A stretch of 36,073 nucleotides of DNA from an uncultured Lachnospiraceae bacterium (GTDB lineage: Bacteria; Bacillota; Clostridia; Lachnospirales; Lachnospiraceae), in contig CAJUAE010000019.1 of NCBI GenBank assembly GCA_910583965.1, positions 7,794-43,866 on the forward strand. The letters run 5' to 3'. Each line of letters begins with the position of its first letter. Positions within the stretch are counted from its first letter, which is position 1. The position numbers were made by a program, and so were the translations under genes. The notes under the pieces are model-generated. The model worked only from the letters and a program-made list of their open reading frames with translations. It was not told where the DNA came from and did not search any database. Of this stretch, positions 15,169 to 24,059 are shown in pieces.

Positions 15169-15200
15169 GATAGAAGCAAAGCACACGCTTTGCTTCTATC
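15169..15200 (-). other. 14-bp perfect hairpin after secY
   Basis: GATAGAAGCAAAGC and its complement GCTTTGCTTCTATC enclose a 4-nt loop, 32 nt after the secY stop. No U-run follows on the minus strand, so full termination is unlikely. A role in mRNA processing or stability between secY and adk is possible. Confidence 0.7.
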
Positions 15201-15231
15201 GGATCGTCCTGACTACCTGCTTTATCTATTA

Positions 15232-16545
15232 TCAATCGTTCAAAAAACCTTTATAATTGCGCACAAGCATTTGCGATTCAATCTGCTTCACAGTTTCGAG
15301 CACAACACTTACAATAATAATTAAGCTTGTTCCACCAAAAGAAACAGATGCGTTGAATACACCGTTAAAGAAGAATGGCACAACTGCCACAATCACAAGT
15401 CCAATAGCACCAATGAATATAATTGCATTGAGTACCTTGTTCAAATAATCACTGGTCGGCTTACCTGGTCTAATGCCTGGTATAAATCCGCCCTGTTTCT
15501 TCATGTTGTTTGCAATCTCCAAAGGATTAAACGTTAATGATGTGTAGAAATAAGCAAAAAATACGGTTAACACGATATACACTACAAGACCAATCGAATA
15601 GACTAGCTGGGAAGGATTACACCAATAATCCTGATTCAGACCATTTAAAATCTGCCTCCATACGCCATTGCCATTATACCCAACCAATGTTGAAACAATA
15701 ATTGGAGTCTGCATCAGAGAAGATGCAAAAATAATTGGTATAACGCCCGCTGTATTTACCTTTAAAGGAAGGAATGTCATTTGACCTCCAACCATTTTAT
15801 TTCCCTGAATTTTCTTGGCATATTGTACAGGAATCTTGCGCATTGCACTGTTGAGAATAACAACAAACACTGTCATCGCCAAAATAATCGCAAGAATAAT
15901 TACCCCTGCAACAACTGCAAGTGGAATTGATTTGCCCTTGCAGAACTGCTCATACAGTTTTGCGAAATCATCCGGCAGACGAGAGATAATATTGATAACA
16001 AGTACAATTGAGATACCATTACCAACACCTTTCTCTGTGATGCGTTCTCCAATCCACATCAGGAATGCACTACCTGCCGTCAATACTGCAATCACAGTAA
16101 TGACTTCCAACGGTCCAAACTTCTGAAGCAATCCCTGATTTCCAAATCCGATCGCCATCGCAGCGCTCTCGATCAAAGCGAGTCCCACAGTAACATATCG
16201 TGTGATGGAAGCAATCTTCTTTCTTCCATCTTCACCATCCTTTTGCATTTCCTCAAGCTTTGGAATCGCTATTGTGAGAAGCTGCATAATGATGGAAGAA
16301 GTGATATACGGTGTAATATTCAGTGCAAACACAGACATTCTTGAAAAAGAACCACCTGTAAACGCATCAAAAAAGTTAAATGCACCGCCCGTCTGCGCCT
16401 CAAACCAAGATGCAAAATAATCTCTATTTACACCTGGTATAGGAAGCTGAGAACCAAAACGAATCACCACTAGCATCAAAAAGGTAAATACCAGTTTTCC
16501 TCTAATCTCTTTGATCTTAAACGCATTCTTTAATGTAGAAAACAT
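15232..16545 (-). CDS. secY: Protein translocase subunit SecY
   Basis: SecY is the pore of the Sec translocon in the cytoplasmic membrane. The 437-aa protein has about ten hydrophobic segments. It contains RFGSQLPIPGVNRDYF near the N-terminus, the first-loop serine/glycine-rich plug region (FNFFDAFTGGSFSRMSVFAL), ERITEKGVGNGIS and the cytoplasmic loop GFIPGIRPGKPTSDYL. Its ATG shares a base with the rplO stop (TAATG), indicating translational coupling. Confidence 0.98.
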   Translation of the reverse strand: MFSTLKNAFKIKEIRGKLVFTFLMLVVIRFGSQLPIPGVNRDYFASWFEAQTGGAFNFFDAFTGGSFSRMSVFALNITPYITSSIIMQLLTIAIPKLEEMQKDGEDGRKKIASITRYVTVGLALIESAAMAIGFGNQGLLQKFGPLEVITVIAVLTAGSAFLMWIGERITEKGVGNGISIVLVINIISRLPDDFAKLYEQFCKGKSIPLAVVAGVIILAIILAMTVFVVILNSAMRKIPVQYAKKIQGNKMVGGQMTFLPLKVNTAGVIPIIFASSLMQTPIIVSTLVGYNGNGVWRQILNGLNQDYWCNPSQLVYSIGLVVYIVLTVFFAYFYTSLTFNPLEIANNMKKQGGFIPGIRPGKPTSDYLNKVLNAIIFIGAIGLVIVAVVPFFFNGVFNASVSFGGTSLIIIVSVVLETVKQIESQMLVRNYKGFLND

Positions 16546-16991
16546 TAAATCACCTCTGCTGTTCCACCAAGCGCCTCAATCTTTTCTTTTGCAGATGCAC
16601 TGTATGCATTTACCTGAACATTGAGCTTCTTGGTTAATTCTCCTCTACCTAAAATCTTTACTCCATCTTTAGGATTTTTTACGATTCCAGTCTCGATTAA
16701 TGTGTCTACTGATACGGTAGCTCCATCCTCAAATCTCTCTAATACTTCAAGGTTGATCGCAACGATTTCCTTTGTATTCCTATTGTGGAAACCTCTCTTA
16801 GGAATCCGTCTATACAATGGCATCTGACCACCTTCAAAACCTGGTCTTGGCGCTCCAGAACGAGCTTTTTGTCCCTTGTGGCCTTTGCCGGCTGTCTTGC
16901 CATTTCCTGAACCGTGTCCACGGCCTCTCCTAAAATTATTACTATGCTTAGAGCCTTCGGCAGGTCTTAAATTAGATAATTCTAAACTCAT
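16545..16991 (-). CDS. rplO: Ribosomal protein L15
   Basis: This late-assembly 50S protein has 148 residues. The glycine/arginine-rich N-terminal extension (RRGRGHGSGNGKTAGKGHKG) and GFEGGQMPLYRRIPKRGF are diagnostic. It overlaps the start of secY by one base. A short GGTGTCA-type gap separates it from rpmD. Confidence 0.98.
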   Translation of the reverse strand: MSLELSNLRPAEGSKHSNNFRRGRGHGSGNGKTAGKGHKGQKARSGAPRPGFEGGQMPLYRRIPKRGFHNRNTKEIVAINLEVLERFEDGATVSVDTLIETGIVKNPKDGVKILGRGELTKKLNVQVNAYSASAKEKIEALGGTAEVI

Positions 16992-17010
16992 TTTTTGACA
17001 CCTCCCTTAT

Positions 17011-17193
17011 CTATGCTTCTTCAACTTTAACTAAATGATTTACTTTGCGGATCATACCTCTGGTTGCTGCATTGTCAGGAAGCTCTACTGTCTTATGAAG
17101 CTTTGTAAGTCCCATTGCTTCAACAGTCGCTTTATTCTTAGGTACAGCACCGATTGTTGATTTGATTAAAGTAACTTTTAATGTCTTTGCCAT
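17011..17193 (-). CDS. rpmD: Ribosomal protein L30
   Basis: This small 50S protein has 60 residues starting MAKTLKVTLIKSTIGAVPKN and containing LGLTKLH-like AMGLTKLHKTVELPDN. The start at 17193 has GGAGG 9 nt upstream; an in-frame ATG 30 nt earlier lacks family similarity. It lies in the conserved rpsE-rpmD-rplO order. Confidence 0.97.
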   Translation of the reverse strand: MAKTLKVTLIKSTIGAVPKNKATVEAMGLTKLHKTVELPDNAATRGMIRKVNHLVKVEEA

Positions 17194-17260
17194 CTTCAAA
17201 ACCTCCATACTGCCAACAACCACAAATTAAGGCGTTGGCACAAATTTGTCAGCGCTTCCC

Positions 17261-17770
17261 TTAAGCCATAATCTCGTCGACAGATTTACCACGATTTGCA
17301 GCCACTTGTTCTGGTGTCTTTAACTGTGAAAGACCAGCAATGGTAGAAAGTACTACGTTCTGCTTATTATTAGAACCCAAAGACTTTGTACGGATATTCT
17401 TAATACCTGCAAGCTCACATACGACACGCGCAGGACCACCCGCGATGATACCTGTACCTTCAGGAGCTCTCTTTAACAAAACACTTGAGGAGCCGTAGTT
17501 ACCAATGAAATCATGTGTAATGGAGTTGTTCTCATCCATGGCAACCGTGATCAACTTCTTGATCGCGTCTTCCTTTCCCTTGCGAATCGCCTCAGGGATT
17601 TCTACGGCCTTACCAAGTCCGGCGCCTACGTGACCATTGCCGTCACCTACGACTACCAGGGCGGTAAACCGCATGTTACGTCCACCCTTAACAGTTTTGG
17701 TTACGCGCTTAATTGTTACAACCTTATCTGTTAATTCAAGCTGACTAGCATCAATGATTGTACGTTTCAT
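17261..17770 (-). CDS. rpsE: Ribosomal protein S5
   Basis: This 30S protein is involved in decoding fidelity and mRNA unwinding. The 169-aa protein has the double-stranded RNA-binding part (VTKTVKGGRNMRFTALVVVG, GNGHVGAGLGKAVEIPEAI) and the C-terminal domain (APEGTGIIAGGPARVVCELAGI). A GGGAG site precedes the ATG. Confidence 0.98.
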   Translation of the reverse strand: MKRTIIDASQLELTDKVVTIKRVTKTVKGGRNMRFTALVVVGDGNGHVGAGLGKAVEIPEAIRKGKEDAIKKLITVAMDENNSITHDFIGNYGSSSVLLKRAPEGTGIIAGGPARVVCELAGIKNIRTKSLGSNNKQNVVLSTIAGLSQLKTPEQVAANRGKSVDEIMA

Positions 17771-17786
17771 GTGATTTTCTCCCTTC

Positions 17787-18155
17787 CTAGAATACTAAGC
17801 CAGCTTCTCTTGCTGCCTCAGCCAAAGCTGCAATTTTTCCATGGTATAAAAAGCCGCCTCTATCAAAAACTACTTCTGTGATACCCTTATCCATTGCTCT
17901 CTTTGCAATTACCTTACCTAAATATGCTGCTGCCTCAACGTCATTGGTCTTTTTCAGTTCAGCCTTTACCTCTTTCTCCACTGTAGAAGCTGCCACTAAT
18001 GTGTTTCCAACGGTATCGTCAATAATTTGAGCATACATATGATTATTGCTTCTGAATACTGCCAGACGCGGTCTTTCTGATGTACCGCTTAAACGGTTAC
18101 GTATTCTCATGTGTTTCTTTGCACGCAGTTCTGCTCTTGATCTCTTACTAACCAT
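17787..18155 (-). CDS. rplR: Ribosomal protein L18
   Basis: L18 binds 5S rRNA together with L5. It has 122 residues, with a basic N-terminus (SKRSRAELRAKKHMRIRNRL), then SERPRLAVFRSNNHMYAQII and the C-terminal VVFDRGGFLYHGKIAALAEA. It is in the spc order between rplF and rpsE with short spacers. Confidence 0.98.
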   Translation of the reverse strand: MVSKRSRAELRAKKHMRIRNRLSGTSERPRLAVFRSNNHMYAQIIDDTVGNTLVAASTVEKEVKAELKKTNDVEAAAYLGKVIAKRAMDKGITEVVFDRGGFLYHGKIAALAEAAREAGLVF

Positions 18156-18173
18156 TTTTTACGCCCTCCTTAT

Positions 18174-18716
18174 TTACTTTTTACCAGTCTTACCAACTTT
18201 ACGTCTGATTGTCTCATCAGCATACTTAATACCCTTACCCTTGTAAGGCTCAGGTCTTCTCTTATCTCTGATTTCAGCCGCGAATTGTCCAACTTTTTCT
18301 TTATCAATACCCTTTACGATAATGATATTTGTACCTTCAAGTACTGTCTCAATACCCTCAGGGTCAATCATCTCAACCGGATGGGAATATCCCAAAGACA
18401 ATGTCAATTTCTTTCCTGCTTTAGCTGCTCTGTAACCTACACCATTTACCTCAAGTTTCTTCTCATAGCCTGAAGTTACACCAACAACCATATTATTGAT
18501 CAAAGTTCTTGTAAGACCATGTAAAGATTTCATCTTCTTTAAATCGTTTGGTCTTGCAACTGTTATTTCTGTGCCCTCAACTTTGATTTCCATCTCTGCT
18601 GGAAGCACTCTCTCAAGTGTTCCCTTAGGACCTTTTACAGTCACCTTATTATTTTCTGCAATATCCACAGTAACACCTGCGGGAATCGCGATTGGCATTC
18701 TTCCTATACGTGACAT
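18174..18716 (-). CDS. rplF: Ribosomal protein L6
   Basis: This 50S protein near the sarcin-ricin loop has 180 residues forming two related domains. It starts MSRIGRMPIAIPAGVTV and has the signature PEPYKGKGIKYADETIRRK at the C-terminus. GGAGG precedes the ATG. Confidence 0.98.
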   Translation of the reverse strand: MSRIGRMPIAIPAGVTVDIAENNKVTVKGPKGTLERVLPAEMEIKVEGTEITVARPNDLKKMKSLHGLTRTLINNMVVGVTSGYEKKLEVNGVGYRAAKAGKKLTLSLGYSHPVEMIDPEGIETVLEGTNIIIVKGIDKEKVGQFAAEIRDKRRPEPYKGKGIKYADETIRRKVGKTGKK

Positions 18717-18812
18717 GCCCGTACCTCCTAATTTTATTTAAAATTTAATTCGGCGAAACTCTATTTTTCTTTGACAACATCTTTTGCTATCTTAGAAATC
18801 CTTTCGTCGTTA

Positions 18813-19214
18813 TTACCAGATAAACGCCAGCACTTCACCGCCGACCTGAAGACGTCTTGCCTCCTTGTCTGTAATTACGCCTTGATTGGTAGAGATAATT
18901 GCAACGCCAAGTCCACCAAGCACCTTTGGCAACTCATCTTTACCCGCATAAATACGAAGACCTGGCTTTGAAATTCTCTTTAAGCCTGTGATAATCTTCT
19001 CATTCTTGTCTGCGCCATACTTTAATGTAATATGAATCGTCTTGAACGAACCATCTTCCACAACGTCAAACGCCTTTATATATCCCTCATCCAGAAGTAT
19101 CTGTGCAATCGCCAGTTTCATCTTTGATGAAGGAACATCTACTGTATCATGCTTTGCTGTGTTCGCATTGCGAATTCTTGTGAGCATATCTGCAATAGGA
19201 TCATTCATTGTCAT
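18813..19214 (-). CDS. rpsH: Ribosomal protein S8
   Basis: This primary 16S rRNA-binding protein has 133 residues: NDPIADMLTRIRNAN at the start and GLGVAIISTNQGVITDKEAR near the end. AGGAGG lies 8 nt before the first of two in-frame ATGs (MTM), so the first was chosen. In E. coli S8 represses the spc operon; no matching target was looked for here. Confidence 0.98.
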   Translation of the reverse strand: MTMNDPIADMLTRIRNANTAKHDTVDVPSSKMKLAIAQILLDEGYIKAFDVVEDGSFKTIHITLKYGADKNEKIITGLKRISKPGLRIYAGKDELPKVLGGLGVAIISTNQGVITDKEARRLQVGGEVLAFIW

Positions 19215-19254
19215 TTCAGTTTCCTCCTTATTATATATAAACGAAACTTCGTTT

Positions 19255-19440
19255 TTACCAGCTTGCCTTCTTCACACCAGGAATCTGACCCTTGTATGCC
19301 AACTCGCGGAAGCATATTCTGCAAATTCCATACTTTCTTAAGTATGCGTGTGGACGGCCACAGATTCTGCAACGACTGTATTCCTGTGTGGAAAACTTCG
19401 GTTTGCGCTGCTGTTTGATTTTCATTGCTGTTTTAGCCAT
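19255..19440 (-). CDS. rpsZ: Ribosomal protein S14, zinc-binding type Z
   Basis: The 61-aa protein is the short S14 with four cysteines, CRICGRPHAYLRKYGICRIC, that bind zinc. The longer zinc-free paralogue is not in the window. It occupies the standard place between rplE and rpsH. Confidence 0.98.
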   Translation of the reverse strand: MAKTAMKIKQQRKPKFSTQEYSRCRICGRPHAYLRKYGICRICFRELAYKGQIPGVKKASW

Positions 19441-19457
19441 GAGAATTTACCTCCTTA

Positions 19458-19997
19458 TTATTTCGCGAATGGCATGTTGAACTGTGTTAACAGCTCACGT
19501 GCTTCCTCGTCACTCTTTGCAGTTGTTACAAAAACGATATCCATACCTCTTACTTTATCAACCTTATCATACTCGATCTCAGGGAAAATAATCTGTTCCT
19601 TAATGCCAAGTGCATAGTTTCCTCTGCCATCAAATCCATTGGGATTGACACCTCTAAAGTCACGTACACGAGGCAGTGCAAGGTTTACAAGGCGGTCCAG
19701 GAACTCATACATCTTCTCACCGCGAAGTGTCACTTTGCATCCGATTGCCATACCCTCACGAATCTTGAAGTTAGCAATTGCCTTCTTCGCCTTTGTAGTA
19801 ACAACCTTCTGTCCTGTGATGATCTCCATGTCCTTCACAGCGGACTCCAATGCCTTCGCATTGTCCTTCGCCTCACCGACACCCATGTTGACCACAATCT
19901 TGTCAAGCTTGGGAACTTCCATGACATTCTTATATCCAAACTTCTTGACCATAGCATCTACGATCTCGTTTTTATATATCTCTTTCAGTCTACTCAC
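19458..19997 (-). CDS. rplE: Ribosomal protein L5
   Basis: L5 binds 5S rRNA and contacts P-site tRNA. The 179-aa protein has VPKLDKIVVNMGVGEAKDNA, TKAKKAIANFKIREGMAIGC and FRGVNPNGFDGRGNYALGI. It has an unambiguous GGAGG site and lies directly after rplX. Confidence 0.98.
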   Translation of the reverse strand: MSRLKEIYKNEIVDAMVKKFGYKNVMEVPKLDKIVVNMGVGEAKDNAKALESAVKDMEIITGQKVVTTKAKKAIANFKIREGMAIGCKVTLRGEKMYEFLDRLVNLALPRVRDFRGVNPNGFDGRGNYALGIKEQIIFPEIEYDKVDKVRGMDIVFVTTAKSDEEARELLTQFNMPFAK

Positions 19998-20021
19998 CAG
20001 TCTGGTCCTCCTTTCCTGGAA

Positions 20022-20327
20022 TTAATCAATCACTTCGCCTGTTGTCTTTGCGAAACGTACTTTCTTATCTCCATCCATCTTAAAGCCAATCCTTGTAGCT
20101 TTTCCTTTATGGAGATACATTACGTTTGAAATATCAATAGGAGCTTCTTTCTTGATAATGCCGCCAGTCTGGTTGGCAGCAGAAGGCTTTGTATGTTTTG
20201 TCGCCATGTTGACACCCTCTACAAGAACTTTACCATTCTTTGTGTCAACTGATAAAACCTTGCCTTCTTTATCTTTTTCCTTGCCGGCGATTACCTTGAC
20301 TGTATCGCCCTTCTTTATCTTTAACAT
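20022..20327 (-). CDS. rplX: Ribosomal protein L24
   Basis: This initiator protein of 50S assembly has 101 residues. The N-terminal KOW motif is KKGDTVKVIAGKEKDKEGKV, followed by VEGVNMATKHTKPS. GGAGG precedes the ATG. It lies 12 nt after rplN. Confidence 0.98.
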   Translation of the reverse strand: MLKIKKGDTVKVIAGKEKDKEGKVLSVDTKNGKVLVEGVNMATKHTKPSAANQTGGIIKKEAPIDISNVMYLHKGKATRIGFKMDGDKKVRFAKTTGEVID

Positions 20328-20339
20328 TCCGGCACCTCC

Positions 20340-20708
20340 TTATAATACTTCAGGAGCTAAGGAAACAATCTTCATAAACTGTTTCTCACGAAGCTCTCTT
20401 GCCACTGGTCCAAAAATACGTGTCCCTCTCGGAGTCTTATCATCCTTGATGATGACAGCGGCGTTTTCATCAAATCTAATATAAGAACCGTCCTTACGAC
20501 GAGCGCCCTTTACGGTACGTACAACTACAGCTTTCACTACATCGCCCTTTTTTACAACGCCGCCTGGTGTTGCATCTTTAACGCTGGCAACAATCACATC
20601 ACCAATGCCTGCATATCTTCTTGTAGATCCACCCATAACCCTGATGCAGAGCAGTTCTTTCGCACCAGTATTATCAGCGACTTTCAGTCTGCTTTCCTGT
20701 TGTATCAT
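20340..20708 (-). CDS. rplN: Ribosomal protein L14
   Basis: This 50S protein lies at the subunit interface. The start is at MIQQESRLKVADNTGAKELL (122 aa), with AAGGAG 7 nt upstream. A longer frame begins 42 nt earlier without a site. The conserved RGTRIFGPVARELRE and a basic loop (TVKGARRKDGSYIRFDENA) are present. Confidence 0.98.
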   Translation of the reverse strand: MIQQESRLKVADNTGAKELLCIRVMGGSTRRYAGIGDVIVASVKDATPGGVVKKGDVVKAVVVRTVKGARRKDGSYIRFDENAAVIIKDDKTPRGTRIFGPVARELREKQFMKIVSLAPEVL

Positions 20709-20762
20709 GCTTATTCTCCTTCCAAAACTATGCCATGTTACACATTGCACTGTTCTTAAAAT

Positions 20763-21023
20763 CTATTTTACTTTTTCGATCACTTCAACAAGTCTCCATC
20801 TCTTATCTTTAGATAAAGGTCTTGTCTCCATAACTTTAACTGTATCGCCAATGTTGCACTCATTGTTCTCGTCATGCGCCTTCAGCTTGTAAGTTCTCTT
20901 AACGATCTTTCCATAAAGAGGATGCTTAACATGATCTTCCACAGCAACCACAATCGTTTTCTGCATTTTGTTGCTCACAACCTTGCCTGTACGTGTTTTT
21001 CTCAAATTTCTTTCCACGACCAT
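20763..21023 (-). CDS. rpsQ: Ribosomal protein S17
   Basis: This 16S rRNA-binding protein has 86 residues: MVVERNLRKTRTGKVVSNKM, HPLYGKIVKRTYKLKAHDE and GDTVKVMETRPLSKDKRWRL. The start at 21023 was taken because AGGAGG lies just before it. The longer frame would overlap rpmC by 11 nt. Confidence 0.98.
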   Translation of the reverse strand: MVVERNLRKTRTGKVVSNKMQKTIVVAVEDHVKHPLYGKIVKRTYKLKAHDENNECNIGDTVKVMETRPLSKDKRWRLVEVIEKVK

Positions 21024-21030
21024 TTTCCTC

Positions 21031-21240
21031 CTACTCTGCATTCTTCAGATTTGCAGCAATCACAGTCTGAATCCTTGCGATATTCCTTCTGACTTCCTTA
21101 ATCCGAGCTGTGTTGTCCAACTGATTTGTTGCATTCTGAAATCTCAAATTGAAAAGTTCCTTTTTTGCAGAAACTAATTCCTGTGATAATTCTGCGGCTG
21201 ATTTGGTCCTTAAATCCTCTACATACTTATTAGTTTTCAT
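21031..21240 (-). CDS. rpmC: Ribosomal protein L29
   Basis: This 50S protein lies near the tunnel exit. The 69 residues form two helices: DLRTKSAAELSQELVSAKKE and FNLRFQNATNQLDNTARIKE. It overlaps the 3' end of rplP by 11 nt, so translation is coupled. Confidence 0.97.
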   Translation of the reverse strand: MKTNKYVEDLRTKSAAELSQELVSAKKELFNLRFQNATNQLDNTARIKEVRRNIARIQTVIAANLKNAE

Positions 21241-21667
21241 TCACTGCACCGCCTTCCAAATCTGCTTTAGAAACGATCTTACACTTACAAGGAAGCTTGT
21301 GTGTTGCAAGACGTAACGCTTCTTTTGCTACATCCTCAGCGACTCCGCTGATCTCAAACATTACACGACCAGGCTTTACAACTGCCACCCAGTACTCCAG
21401 AGTTCCTTTTCCCGAACCCATACGTGTCTCAGCAGGCTTTGCTGTAACAGGCTTATCCGGGAATATCTTAATCCATACCTTACCACCACGCTTGATATAA
21501 CGTGTCATGGCGATACGGGCTGCTTCAATCTGATTGGACTTAATCCAACATGGCTCTGTTGCTACGATACCATACTCACCGTAAGTAATTGTATTACCTC
21601 TCTGAGCTTTACCAGCCATTGTACCGCGAAACTGTTTACGACGCTTTACTCTCTTTGGCATTAACAT
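21230..21667 (-). CDS. rplP: Ribosomal protein L16
   Basis: L16 organises the A-site region of the 50S. The 145 residues begin MLMPKRVKRRKQFRGTMAGK and include RYIKRGGKVWIKIFPDKPVT and GSGKGTLEYWVAVVKPGRVM. The ATG shares a base with the rpsC stop (TAATG). Confidence 0.98.
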   Translation of the reverse strand: MLMPKRVKRRKQFRGTMAGKAQRGNTITYGEYGIVATEPCWIKSNQIEAARIAMTRYIKRGGKVWIKIFPDKPVTAKPAETRMGSGKGTLEYWVAVVKPGRVMFEISGVAEDVAKEALRLATHKLPCKCKIVSKADLEGGAVNEN

Positions 21668-22323
21668 TATTTATCGCTCCCTTCCTTATTTCCCTTTGTA
21701 GGAAGTACTTCGCCCTTGTAGATCCAAACCTTTACGCCAAGTTTGCCGTATGTTGTATCTGCCTCAGCGAATCCATAATCTATATCTGCTCTCAGTGTCT
21801 GAAGAGGAATTGTCCCCTCATTGTAAAACTCTGTGCGGGCCATATCTGCTCCACCAAGGCGCCCAGAAACAGCCGTCTTAATACCCAGTGCACCTGCCTT
21901 CATGGTTCTGCCCATGCAAGACTTCATAGCACGTCTAAAAGATACACGACTCTCAAGCTGCTGTGCAATATTCTCTGCTACAAGCTGTGCATCTTTGTCT
22001 GGTTTCTTAATCTCCTTGATATCCACAAGCACATTTCTACCTGTAAGCTTCTGCAGCTCCTTCTTGGTTATCTCGATCTCTGCGCCACCCTTACCGATAA
22101 CAAGACCTGGCTTTGCTGTGAAAACGATAACCTTCACACGGTCAGATGCTCTCTCAATCTCAATTTTTGAGATACCAGCATTAAATAATTTCTTCTTTAA
22201 AAACTTTCTGATATTATAATCTTCTACTAAATAATCAGCAAAATCAGCATCAGCATACCATTTTGAATCCCAATCCTTGATAACGCCGACTCTCAGTCCA
22301 TGAGGATTAACTTTCTGTCCCAT
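21667..22323 (-). CDS. rpsC: Ribosomal protein S3
   Basis: S3 is part of the mRNA entry channel. It starts MGQKVNPHGLRVGVIKDWDS (218 aa) at 22323, with GGAGG 6 nt upstream; eight further in-frame residues upstream are not family-like. The KH domain (VFTAKPGLVIGKGGAEIEIT) and the C-terminal GRLGGADMARTEFYNEGTIP are present. Confidence 0.98.
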   Translation of the reverse strand: MGQKVNPHGLRVGVIKDWDSKWYADADFADYLVEDYNIRKFLKKKLFNAGISKIEIERASDRVKVIVFTAKPGLVIGKGGAEIEITKKELQKLTGRNVLVDIKEIKKPDKDAQLVAENIAQQLESRVSFRRAMKSCMGRTMKAGALGIKTAVSGRLGGADMARTEFYNEGTIPLQTLRADIDYGFAEADTTYGKLGVKVWIYKGEVLPTKGNKEGSDK

Positions 22324-22333
22324 TTTCTTCCTC

Positions 22334-22726
22334 CTATCTCTCGTCAAGCACGATTGTAATGTGGCTCATTCTCTTTTCAATCCTGTAAGCTCTTCCCTGT
22401 GCTCTTGGTCTCACTCGCTTCATTGTAGGTCCTTTATTTGCATAGCATTCTGCAATATAAAGGTTGTCAGCGCTCATACCATTGTTGTTCTCTGCATTGG
22501 CAATTGCTGATTCCAAAAGCTTCTTGATAATGCTGGAAGCATATCTTGGGCTGTATGCCAGGATACCTAACGCGGTCTGCACATCTTTTCCTCTGATCGC
22601 ATCTAACACGAAACATGCCTTCTGGACAGACACTCTGGCATAAGAAAGCTTTGCTGATGGTCTAGTTTCTCTATTCTCTGCATTTCTTTTTCTCTTATAA
22701 CTAGTTCTACTATATTTTTCTGCCAT
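22334..22726 (-). CDS. rplV: Ribosomal protein L22
   Basis: L22 lines the exit tunnel with a long beta hairpin. The start at MAEKYSRTSYKRKRNAENRE (130 aa) follows AAAGGAGG by 7 nt; the six-codon longer frame would place the site inside the coding region. It contains RVSVQKACFVLDAIRGKDV and the loop GPTMKRVRPRAQGRAYRI. The N-terminal basic extension is slightly longer than in Bacillus. Confidence 0.97.
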   Translation of the reverse strand: MAEKYSRTSYKRKRNAENRETRPSAKLSYARVSVQKACFVLDAIRGKDVQTALGILAYSPRYASSIIKKLLESAIANAENNNGMSADNLYIAECYANKGPTMKRVRPRAQGRAYRIEKRMSHITIVLDER

Positions 22727-22753
22727 GGTTGAACCTCCTTTCAACTAATCAAT

Positions 22754-23035
22754 TTATTTCACTTTTGATTTCTTTTCGTCCTTGCCATGTCCTCTGTAGG
22801 TTCTGGTTGCGACGAATTCACCAAGCTTGTGTCCAACCATATCTTCTGTCACATATACAGGTACATGTTTTCTTCCGTCATGTACTGCGATTGTATGGCC
22901 TACAAAAGCAGGGAAAATTGTAGAACGACGTGACCATGTCTTAATTACTGATTTATTTCCTGACGCATTCATTGCATCAACCTTCTTCAAAAGGCTTGCA
23001 TCTGCGAAAGGACCCTTTTTTAATGACCTTGCCAT
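22754..23035 (-). CDS. rpsS: Ribosomal protein S19
   Basis: This 30S head protein forms a complex with S13. Its 93 residues include MARSLKKGPFADASLLKKVD, TWSRRSTIFPAFVGHTIAVH and GEFVATRTYRGHGKDEKK. AGGAGG precedes the ATG. Confidence 0.98.
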   Translation of the reverse strand: MARSLKKGPFADASLLKKVDAMNASGNKSVIKTWSRRSTIFPAFVGHTIAVHDGRKHVPVYVTEDMVGHKLGEFVATRTYRGHGKDEKKSKVK

Positions 23036-23079
23036 TAGGTAATTCCTCCTTAATCATCTATATCTTGTTATTGGAGGTA

Positions 23080-23127
23080 GGCGATTTTCTTATTTAATCG
23101 CCGAGCGATTCGCAGTAGTAACCGCTC
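23080..23127 (-). other. Two adjacent hairpins in the rplB-rpsS gap
   Basis: GGCGATT...AATCGCC (23080-23102) and GAGCG...CGCTC (23103-23127) sit side by side in the 103-nt spacer. No U-run follows, so these are unlikely to be terminators. They could affect mRNA processing. Confidence 0.45.
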
Positions 23128-23138
23128 AGCAATGAAAA

Positions 23139-23981
23139 TTATTTAATCGCTCTACCATCTCTTCTTCTCACGATCAACTTGTTAGAAGCCTTCTTGCCCT
23201 TTCTTGTCTTCAGACCAAGTGCAGGCTTGCCCCAAGGTGTAGATGGACCGGGTCTTCCGATACCAGTCTTACCTTCACCACCGCCGTGTGGATGATCATT
23301 CGGGTTCATCACAGAACCGCGCACTGTAGGTCTGATACCCATGTGACGCTTACGTCCAGCCTTACCGATTTTAACAAGGTTATGATCCCCATTGCCGACA
23401 ACGCCAATAGATGCTCTACAGACAATTGGAACCATTCTCATCTCTCCAGAAGGAAGTCTGAGTGTTGCGTACTTGCCTTCCTTCGCCATAAGCTGTGCAC
23501 TGTTGCCAGCAGAACGCACAAGCTGTCCGCCCTTGCCAGGATACAACTCAATATTGTGTACATTTGTACCAACAGGAATCTCAGAGAGTGGTAAGCAGTT
23601 GCCAACTCTAACTTCTGCCTGTGGTCCATTCATAACTTTCATGCCATCTGTCAATCCTTCTGGTGCAAGAATATATGCTTTCTGACCATCTTCATAGCAG
23701 ATCAGTGCAATGTTTGCAGATCTGTTTGGATCGTACTCAATACCGACAACCTTTGCTGAGACACCATCTTTATTTCTCTTAAAATCTATAATTCTATATT
23801 TTTGTCTATTTCCACCACCGTGATGTCTCACAGTGATTTTACCCTGATTGTTACGTCCAGCATGTTTCTTCTTTGACACACACAAAGACTTCTCAGGAGT
23901 TGTCTTTGTGATTTCAGAGAAGTCAGAACTGGTCATATTTCTTCTCGAAGGTGTATATGGGTTATATTTCTTAATTCCCAT
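23139..23981 (-). CDS. rplB: Ribosomal protein L2
   Basis: This 50S protein is close to the peptidyl transferase centre. The 280 residues include KYNPYTPSRRNMTSSDFSEI, HAGRNNQGKITVRHHGGGNR and the functionally key VRGSVMNPNDHPHGGGEGKT. Length and order are standard. Confidence 0.99.
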   Translation of the reverse strand: MGIKKYNPYTPSRRNMTSSDFSEITKTTPEKSLCVSKKKHAGRNNQGKITVRHHGGGNRQKYRIIDFKRNKDGVSAKVVGIEYDPNRSANIALICYEDGQKAYILAPEGLTDGMKVMNGPQAEVRVGNCLPLSEIPVGTNVHNIELYPGKGGQLVRSAGNSAQLMAKEGKYATLRLPSGEMRMVPIVCRASIGVVGNGDHNLVKIGKAGRKRHMGIRPTVRGSVMNPNDHPHGGGEGKTGIGRPGPSTPWGKPALGLKTRKGKKASNKLIVRRRDGRAIK

Positions 23982-24059
23982 GTTCGTTTCTCCTTTACTC
24001 TTTTATTATCACACTTGATTGTGTATAGTCTGAATTGTCACAGCCATCTTCTAAGCATC

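Noticed and set aside
19255..19440. Truncated S14
   Set aside because: 61 aa is the normal length of the zinc-binding type; all four cysteines are present.
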